From Petunia secreta (taxonomy: Eukaryota > Streptophyta > Magnoliopsida > Solanales > Solanaceae), in the NCBI GenBank assembly GCA_029990175.1, contig JARKIP010000033.1:21807001-21871000 (forward strand): 64,000 nt of DNA. The letters run 5' to 3'. A program made the position numbers and the translations under genes. Each line of letters begins with the position of its first letter. Within the stretch, counting starts at the first letter, position 1. Shown here piece by piece: positions 57,443-64,000 of this stretch. The notes under the pieces are model-generated. The model saw only the letters and a program-made list of their open reading frames with translations. It did no database searches and was not told the origin of the DNA.

Positions 57443-58494
57443 ATGGCATCTTTTAATGAAAATTGGTCGAAAGTTGGCTACTCTTATTTTGGTGCTCCTT
57501 GCATAATTTGTAATGGACGTCACGTGTGGGAAGATTGCCGACATCTTGATATCTTACGAGACTAATTATCTAGTTGTTCTTCTACAACCTCTGATTGGAA
57601 CTCTTGTCAATTATGTGGTGGTATGTGGAATGCTTGTGCTAAGTGTCGTACTCCTTACCCAAGTAATATTCATGATAATACTAACCTTACTTATGAGTTT
57701 GGTAGGAGGAACGAAGTGCAGGATGCATTACGGTATGATAAGCAAGAGAAAAATTCTGAAAAAGTGGAGATCGTGAGCGAAACTTGGCTAATGGAACAAT
57801 TTCAACAATTAGATGCATATGGGGGTCTTCTTGATGAAATTACAAGTTCAGCTAGATACTTTCTAGAATGGAAAAGTGTGCTCAAACAAGAGATCGGCCG
57901 ATTTGGCGATGCTATTCAAAACTTTGAGGCTAATTTGATTGAAAAGGTTGAGGCGTCTAAGTCTCAACAACTAATTGTTGTGGATAGTATATTTGAGGTC
58001 GATGAAGTTGAAGAGGAATTTAAGAGCCAATTTGAGGAGCTAAATGTGGAGTTCCAACAGTTCAACCCAATAGTAGTTGATGATGCCAAAGTTGAGAAAG
58101 TGGCACTAGAGTCAAGTGGAGAATTGTCAAATATAATTTTTGAAGACTCTAGTGTGTGTAAAGAGGAGGGTGTCAATAATGATACAATTTTTGAGATAGG
58201 GCGCATAAGACCTCATTCCAAGCACTTTTCAATATTTCGTTTTGATGGAGACATGAAAATCGAGCCCTCCGAGCCACTAGAAGAGTCACGGGATGAGGAA
58301 CACTGTGCCTATATTCTTAAATTTGTGATGCCGAGGAGACAGAATGACATCCTCATTTAAAGGCTAAGAGGTGTAAAATGCGACAATTGTTATTTGATTC
58401 TTTTGGAATTGTGCCACCGCCCCAGGAGCATAGCCGTAAGCTTGAAGGCAATTCAGGAATTCGATTCATATCTTCGAGGTGGAGGAAAAAGTAA
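57443..58494 (+). pseudogene. C ORF: Cys/His-motif, coiled-coil protein (nearly intact)
   Basis: Counterpart of the ORF in A. MASFNENWSKVGYSYFG start; CIICNGRHVWEDC (CX2CX3HX4C); one TAA at 57563-57565; CQLCGGMWNACAKC (CX2CX6CX2C); then a long open stretch to 58360 with LMEQFQQLDAYGG, acidic helical sequence (DSIFEVDEVEEEF), IGRIRPHSKHFSIFRFDGD and MPRRQNDI. A 1-nt loss near 58350 ends the frame early; in the shifted frame the conserved end RFISSRWRKK runs to TAA at 58492-58494, matching family A. About 350 codons in all. Function unknown; position and Cys/His motifs suggest a gag-like nucleic-acid-binding protein. Confidence 0.7.
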
Positions 58495-58505
58495 AGTTTG
58501 TACAC

Positions 58506-58552
58506 GTCGTGCCGCGACGTTAAATCAAGCGCTTCATGGGAGGCAACCCATG
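58506..58552 (+). other. Post-stop triple-hairpin motif in C
   Basis: Starts 11 nt after the inferred stop. Hairpin 1 GTCGTGCCGCGAC (58506-58518); hairpin 2 AAGCGCTT (58527-58534); hairpin 3 CATGGG / AGGCAA / CCCATG (58535-58552). Stem bases differ from both A versions, loop is constant. Confidence 0.6.
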
Positions 58553-61500
58553 CCTTATCGCTTTCTCTAGCTGGTTAATCCGTGTTTTCATATAATTAAT
58601 TAAAAGAAGAAAAAAATAGAAAAGAACAAAAAGAACGGAAACTTGATGAGATTAATATGTTTGTGTAGTGGTTATGTTTGTGTAGTGGTTTTTCCAGGTT
58701 CTCGAGGCTTGAAAACAGTTGGAACAATGAAAGTGGCCTGCCCCGGACAACAATGCAGCAGAATTTCTGAAGTCCCAGGCCATACAGTGTCCCGTGCGTT
58801 GCATGGCACGCTATATGCAGCCATTAAGACTGAAAAACAAAGCAGTCCCAGGCCATACAGGCGAGGGTGCGTCGCGCGCCCCACTGTATGCGCGATCAGT
58901 TTGAGGAAAAAAAACAAAAAACAGAAACAGTGTTGAGGAGGGATCACGCAGTGGACTGTATGCACGGGTAAGTTCTTTTAAATTCAACTTTAAACGCATA
59001 ACAAACACAAAACAATTGAGCAAAAGAGAAAAAAAAAACAGAGACCAGGAAAAGAACAAGAACAGAAATATGCTCCTCCCTATTCCTTCTTCACGCGAAA
59101 ACCAACATCTTTACTGTTGGATTCAAATTCTCAGGTATGATCTTCCTCATGGGTTCTTATCTCTCTCTCTCTCTCTCTCTTACGGCATGACCATTCACCT
59201 CATTGCTGCTACATACACTATACTGCTGCGATCCCACCCCTATTTCTCCCTAGGGCTAAGCTTTTACTTATGTGTTTTACTGAAAAAGTAGCTAGAATTT
59301 GTTGATGAATGTTTGGTATGTGCTTGTGGGAAGTGTGGGGATGCACTGGTGTTGATGATTGCTGAATTCCCAGGAGTTGGGAGGGTTCAATTCGAACCAA
59401 ATATGCTTATAACAGGCTCTCCATAGTTGTGCATGATAGGTGTTTACTGAAATGCCTAAACGTGATTATTGATGTGTTTGGCGAATTCTGAGTAGCCAAA
59501 TCACCCATAAATATTGTGTAAGCATAATTTTAAGTGTGGAATGTTTGGTTGAGAGTTTAGACAGCCTTGAAACACACTTGAGCACCCACGTGCGTTGCTC
59601 GGGCACGAAGTGTGGTAAGCCTGTGACTTGTGTTATGTTACTGTTGTCGCTCTAGTTGCTGCAGCTTTTTCTCATTCTTGCATAGGTGAGTTACTTTTTA
59701 CAAGGTGGGATGTAGTTTAGCCTAAGTGTGGGGTGATCGCAACCCATTTGCATGCGACAATTGGCTCGAATAAGTACTTTGGCTTGAAAAGATATGTGCA
59801 TGGTAGTGAGGGAAGTCTGAGTACCTCTATTACCACCCTTGGTTTTTTGGTTATGTGCATTGAGGACATTGCACAATTTTAAGTGTGGGGTGGGGAATTC
59901 CTATATTTGGCTTATTACTATTTTTATTTTGTCAATTGACATTATTTTATTTATTTCTTGCTTTCTAGTTTAGTTATAATTATTCAAAAACACTAAAAAT
60001 CCAAAAATAGATAGTCTTTTCTTAGTTTATTTTAGCATAGTTAGAGTAGATATTAATCCCCCGTGGTTTTTCTTTGGGCATCGGTTCTTTTTCATGGGAT
60101 GTAAATTTGAACCGGATACTTTTTATATTTTTAGCTAGCCTTGAGTCGCTTGAGTAGCAGAAAAGGAAGGAAAACTCGGGTTGGAGTCTAGGTGTCTTGT
60201 GACCTGTTTGATGCTAGCAGAATTAGACCTGAGCACGTGGATTAAAATGACTTCCTTGTGAGTTCTTGAAATAAATTGTGCCAAGAAAAAATTAACCTTG
60301 TTTGTGATGCCTAGGCTTAGTTTCTTGACTCTTGTTATCTAAGTGCTTTACGCTTTATTCTTCGAGCTTGTTTTAACTCCTTTGATTGGGAGTCCGAATT
60401 GAGCCGTCTTGAGTGAGTCATGTGCCATTGTGTGAGTGAGGTTCTTGTTTATTCCATGCTTTTCACTTGAGTCTAGAACTTGCCCAGAGTGTGGTTGAAG
60501 CGAAATCCTAGGTTTTGCTCAGTTTGAAAAATGATTATAGGCCTTCCTTGATTCGTTTGAGATTTTTCTAGCCTACCCTTACTTGATTGACCCTAATCAG
60601 CCCATATGAGCCTTTATCATGTTTACTGATAGCCATATTACAAGCCTTGACCTCTTTTGATTTGAATTTCCTATCTTTTGAATACCCTATCTCCTTAAGC
60701 ACTTATATGCATAAAATGAGCTAAAATAGCTATTGTTGGAGAAAAATGTTGGTTGGTTTGTGGATTGGTCCCAACTAGAAAGTAAAAGAAGTGTCCATGA
60801 AAAGAAAAAAAGGTGAAAGGAAAGAAAATTATTTGATGGCCTGGCCAACTATCAAGTAGAAATTTTTTTTGTGAAAGTTGAAAAAAAAAAAAGAAAGTAG
60901 TACTTCTTATTGAACTGAAATTATTCATTAGCGTAAATAAAAATGAAAATATTGGGTGTTGCTTGAAATTGAAAAGAAAAGGGAGGAGCTTTTGAAAGAA
61001 GGAAGTTTGCTGAAAATTTATGTTTTGCAAGTGCTTAGGGGGGTCTAGTCACTTTATCCATATATATCTTACCTAACCCGCAGCCTTCATGACAACCTTA
61101 AATAAGTCCTTTTTGATTTTGAGTTGAGCAGACTTACATTAGTAGAGATTTACATAGAGGGCAAGCTTATGGTACTTCTTGTGTGGCATGTGAACTTCTT
61201 TCTGAGAGTTGAGTGAATTCTTTCGATCTGTAAAGTCCTGAAATTAATTACAACATCTTGTGAGTATTGAACTACTTCTTCTGATTTGTTGTGAGGGCAC
61301 TTGATTCATGAAGGATAGGTAATTTTATTAGACTCTCGGTCGAGGTAAGTGAGCAGACTTGAGAAACTTGGTTGCACAGAATCAGTTATTGATGTTAGGA
61401 TGTTACAATTTTGTTGTTTGATTGTTTTTAAATATTTAGGCTGTTTTGGCATTGTGAACATGAGGAAGTGCGTGAAAGATGCATGTGAAAAGGCCTAATT

Positions 61501-61568
61501 GTTGGTATCAACCACGGTCAGAGGTATAGATATTTTGTTGAATTGCTCTGATAGGAATGAATCTTGAA
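58553..61568 (+). other. C internal noncoding region
   Basis: No ORF recognised. 58700-58960 is a hairpin-rich variable zone sharing words with the LTR hairpin (CCATACAG). A (CT)n run lies at 59160-59180. AAGTGTGGGG motifs are at about 59722 and 59881. 60250-61560 resembles I2 of complex A in order and wording (for example GGGCAAGCTTATGGTAC), without a shared frame. Confidence 0.6.
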
Positions 61569-62707
61569 TCTTGTTGGGCATAAGTCTGATGTTTCATCGT
61601 CGATTTCTTAGAGCTTTTATTTTGTTTTTATGGTATTATGTGCCCAAAAATGATTGATTTGAGGTAAAATGAAAACTTGAGGTGTTTGATTGTTTTAGGA
61701 GCAAAATGAAGGAAATTGGAGCTTGAATTGTACAAGAACGAGGAAGAAGCAGCGCATACAGCCTCCCATGCTTGGCATGCTCGGCTGTATGCGCCGAAAA
61801 GCAGTCCCAGAGCAGTTTGGAGAAGCTAATAACATGGCCCACTTATTGTATTCCATATATAAACCCTGGAAAACATATTTTTTAGGGAGGATTACGTACT
61901 TTTGGAGGCAAGAACCTTCGGGGAGGCATAGAAACGCTAGAGATGGGTTGGAGCTCAACATCTACATTGGGTTTTCTTCTGTTTTCTTTAATTTAGTTTC
62001 TCTAGTCTATAGTTGTGGGATTCTCCATGAATGTTGATTTTCGGATGTTGATTTGATTTTATTGATTTATTGAATTGGGTGATTTATTCATATCCTTAGC
62101 CTAATTATTTGATTTTTTGATCACCAATTGAATAGTATTTATGAATCTAGGGTTGAACTCGAAAGTGGGAACCACAGGTTGCAATAGGATTGAATAGAGC
62201 GAGTTCCTGAACTTGGGCATCGGGGAATGGTTTTGCGGTTAGGATAGAAATATACCTAACAGACATGTTTAGTAACTATACAAGAGAAGCATATGCATTC
62301 TTGTTAACTCTAATTCCATAGACATATAGGCGTTAGGTTGGCTTGAATAGGCGAGCAGGATATCGAAAGAGTCCTGTGAGTAATACTAACCCTGTTATTA
62401 GTAACCCAGATAAATTGATTTAGTCAGGTTAACTGAAGAATTCAACAGGATTGGCAGATATCCCATGACCCTAGGCTATTATCCCTTCTTGAATCCAAAA
62501 TCGTGTTTTACTTGTTATTATTTTCTTGGATTAATTAGTTAATTTTAGTTAGATAAATTCTCAACTCTTGAAACCTTTTTGCTTAGATAATTAGGAATTG
62601 TCTAATTTAGTTTGTACTCAGTCAATAGTCCTCGTGGGAACGATACTTTTCTTATTACTTTATTACTTGATCGACTGCGTATACTTGCGTGAGCGTTTGG
62701 AGCGACA
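61569..62707 (+). repeat. 3' LTR of C
   Basis: Matches the 5' LTR; the first bases have drifted (TCTTGTTGGG for TGATGTTGGG). Its hairpin (61752-61794) has a perfect 12-bp outer stem. Confidence 0.88.
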
Positions 62708-62805
62708 GTTTACTTGCGGAACTTTAAGGTGTTACTTGCGAAAGTATTATTTGTAGATAATTGTCCCCATGTAAATTCATGGGTAACTATTTGGCAGTTA
62801 ATTGC
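62708..62805. repeat. Segmental duplication block, copy 2 continued
   Basis: Matches 5211-5313 and leads into B2 with the same AATTG flank. Confidence 0.85.
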
Positions 62806-63371
62806 TGTATTAGATAAAAATCACCAAGGTCTGAGCAAGACCTCGAAGTGCAACATGAAGACTGCGCCACGAGGCAAACTCCTGAGGAGAGATTGCATTG
62901 GTCCTCGCCCCGGAAGATTACCCCAGGAAACGAGGGGGAGTGAGCTTGAAGCACTGAGCTCGGAAAAAAACCTTGTAACCTCGAGCGGATGTCACACATC
63001 GAGAGACGAGGGCCAGTCTCTGTAACCATCGACCGTTGCTCTAGCATTTAAGAGAAAGATTGTGGGTCAATCAAGATTAAACACGGAGTAATGGCCACAA
63101 AGGTATAGTTATGATATTTACAACGTTATTTTTTCTCCTGATTATAAATATGATTCAGTTTTAAATAACAGGACAAGTTGAACATAATATTCAACTTTAC
63201 TTTTTACTTGTTGTCTCGTTTATCTTTTAAAATATTTCTTGTCTCGTCGTTTTCTAAAGCTTTTCACTCAGTTCGACTTCGACTTAGCTCGAACATCACT
63301 TCGATATAAGCAAATTACCAGTTAAACCCAATACAAATTCGATTTGTTGTCCTATCTTGATTTAGGCCAAA
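62806..63371 (+). repeat. 5' LTR of B2
   Basis: TGTATTAGATAAAAATCACC to TTTAGGCCAAA; same as B1 LTR with scattered changes. Confidence 0.88.
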
Positions 63372-63376
63372 TAAAT

Positions 63377-63394
63377 TGGCGCCGTCTGTGGGGA
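63377..63394 (+). promoter_or_regulatory. Primer binding site of B2
   Basis: TGGCGCCGTCTGTGGGGA, the less mutated form of the B PBS. Confidence 0.7.
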
Positions 63395-63450
63395 GCTGGT
63401 AATAATATTTGTTCCGAAGTCCGTAGTTTCGATCTTCTACCAAAAATAAA

Positions 63451-64000
63451 ATGTCAGACACTGTCAATGACAACATGACTATTCAAGTACCATACAAGAC
63501 AGTGGGTACCGCCAAGACCAATGGTGGAATCACACTACACCCAACTGGCTCGACAACACCCGTTAGTCCCATCCCAGCGAACACCTCAGCTCCATTAGTT
63601 GGGTTGACGCCTCCAAGCGGGTCTACTCAACTGATCGGTCCAATACCTCCCGTAGGAGCATTAGCCGCCGAACCAACATCCTTAAATTCTGGAGACCTCT
63701 TCCAACAGTTCATTGTAAACTCACGACAACAAACGCGAGAGCAGGCCGCTGCTCAAGCAGCCAAGCAAGCCATATTTAATGAGCAATTTCTGAGTTCTTT
63801 GCAAGCCCTCGCTATGAACGGGAGAGTTCACTCTGCCCTCGGCAATGTTGCATACATGTTGTTTAATGGAAAGAACAACACCACTACTCCTGTTGGAATA
63901 AATACAGGAGGACTCCCGAATGGGTCCTCGTCTGGGGTCTCGGGGACTGAAGCTCCCACAGCATCTCAAACGAGCGTCGTGTCTGACTTCAAAAATTTGA
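63451..64000 (+). CDS. gag: B2 gag N-terminal part, open to window end
   Basis: ATG at 63451 (MSDTVNDNMT) and 183 codons without a stop to the edge. Pro/Thr/Ser-rich to about residue 80, then an Ala/Gln-rich helical stretch (REQAAAQAAKQAIFNEQF), then Gly/Ser-rich linker. The retrotransposon-gag core would begin beyond the window, as in B1 at 6489. It carries Gln and Arg codons where B1 has stops, so it shows the ancestral reading. Whether the rest is intact cannot be seen. Confidence 0.7.
   Translation, partial: MSDTVNDNMTIQVPYKTVGTAKTNGGITLHPTGSTTPVSPIPANTSAPLVGLTPPSGSTQLIGPIPPVGALAAEPTSLNSGDLFQQFIVNSRQQTREQAAAQAAKQAIFNEQFLSSLQALAMNGRVHSALGNVAYMLFNGKNNTTTPVGINTGGLPNGSSSGVSGTEAPTASQTSVVSDFKNL

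Larger units (their letters stand above)
56191..62707 (+). mobile_element. Element C: non-autonomous LTR element, relative of family A
   Basis: LTRs 56191-57330 and 61569-62707 (1140 and 1139 bp), TSD GTTTA at 56186-56190 and 62708-62712. The uninserted site survives at about 5205-5215, confirming the boundaries. Order: LTR, tRNA-Asp-type PBS, ORF, triple hairpin, noncoding internal region, LTR. No pol domain in 6.5 kb. Layout and many short blocks match complex A without its rearrangements, so C shows the basic form of the element. Confidence 0.88.
62806..64000 (+). mobile_element. Element B2: second copy of the Tat-like gypsy element, cut by window end
   Basis: Same insertion point as B1 (identical left flank), so it is a duplicated copy and not an independent insertion. 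LTR 62806-63371, PBS, then gag. Confidence 0.88.

Overview
This is a repeat-dense, AT-rich block of a plant nuclear genome. Tandem CTCCCTCCGT-type Stowaway MITE ends, copia and gypsy elements primed by plant tRNAs, GT-AG introns and a CYP72-clan P450 all fit a eudicot. The LTR families look Solanaceae-like, but that last step is an impression and not a proof. I find no intact host gene, rRNA, tRNA, CRISPR array or bacterial-type feature. Nearly everything is nested retrotransposon sequence plus two decayed copies of one cytochrome P450.

Layout. 1-2238 (-): P450 pseudogene copy 1, 3' end just outside the window. 2239-5312: unannotated flank, an inverted LTR fragment, and a block that recurs at 55.4-62.8 kb. 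5313-24943: a Tat-like gypsy element (B1) with gag, protease and an antisense ORF but no recognisable RT/RNase H/integrase. Its 3' LTR was split by a 13.2-kb complex (A, 11527-24758, TSD ATATT). 24943-30250: flank, a Stowaway-like MITE, a solo LTR related to A (26931-28261), a Helitron-like 3' end and a hAT-like inverted-repeat element. 30251-31766 (-): P450 copy 2, cut off by a copia element (E, from 31767). 36.8-40.0 kb: MITEs, a TA microsatellite and low-complexity DNA. 40018-45113: copia element D with both LTRs. About 46.0 kb: a second Helitron-like end. 46711-54966: a degenerate chromovirus-like gypsy (F, minus strand, TSD GTTTG). 55442-62805: second copy of the 4.4-5.3 kb block, split by element C (56191-62707, TSD GTTTA). 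62806-64000: second copy of element B (B2), running off the window.

Insertion order can be read directly. B inserted first; the locus carrying B was then duplicated; A later hit the 3' LTR of B1 and C hit the flank of B2.

The most interesting content is in A and C. They are related, apparently non-autonomous LTR elements with a tRNA-Asp-type primer binding site and no recognisable pol. Both carry a similar ORF with two unusual Cys/His motifs, a long acidic/coiled-coil middle and a conserved basic C-terminus. About 10 nt after the inferred stop codon, both carry a series of three short hairpins whose stems change sequence while keeping pairing. This ORF plus post-stop RNA motif is my candidate for an under-described system.
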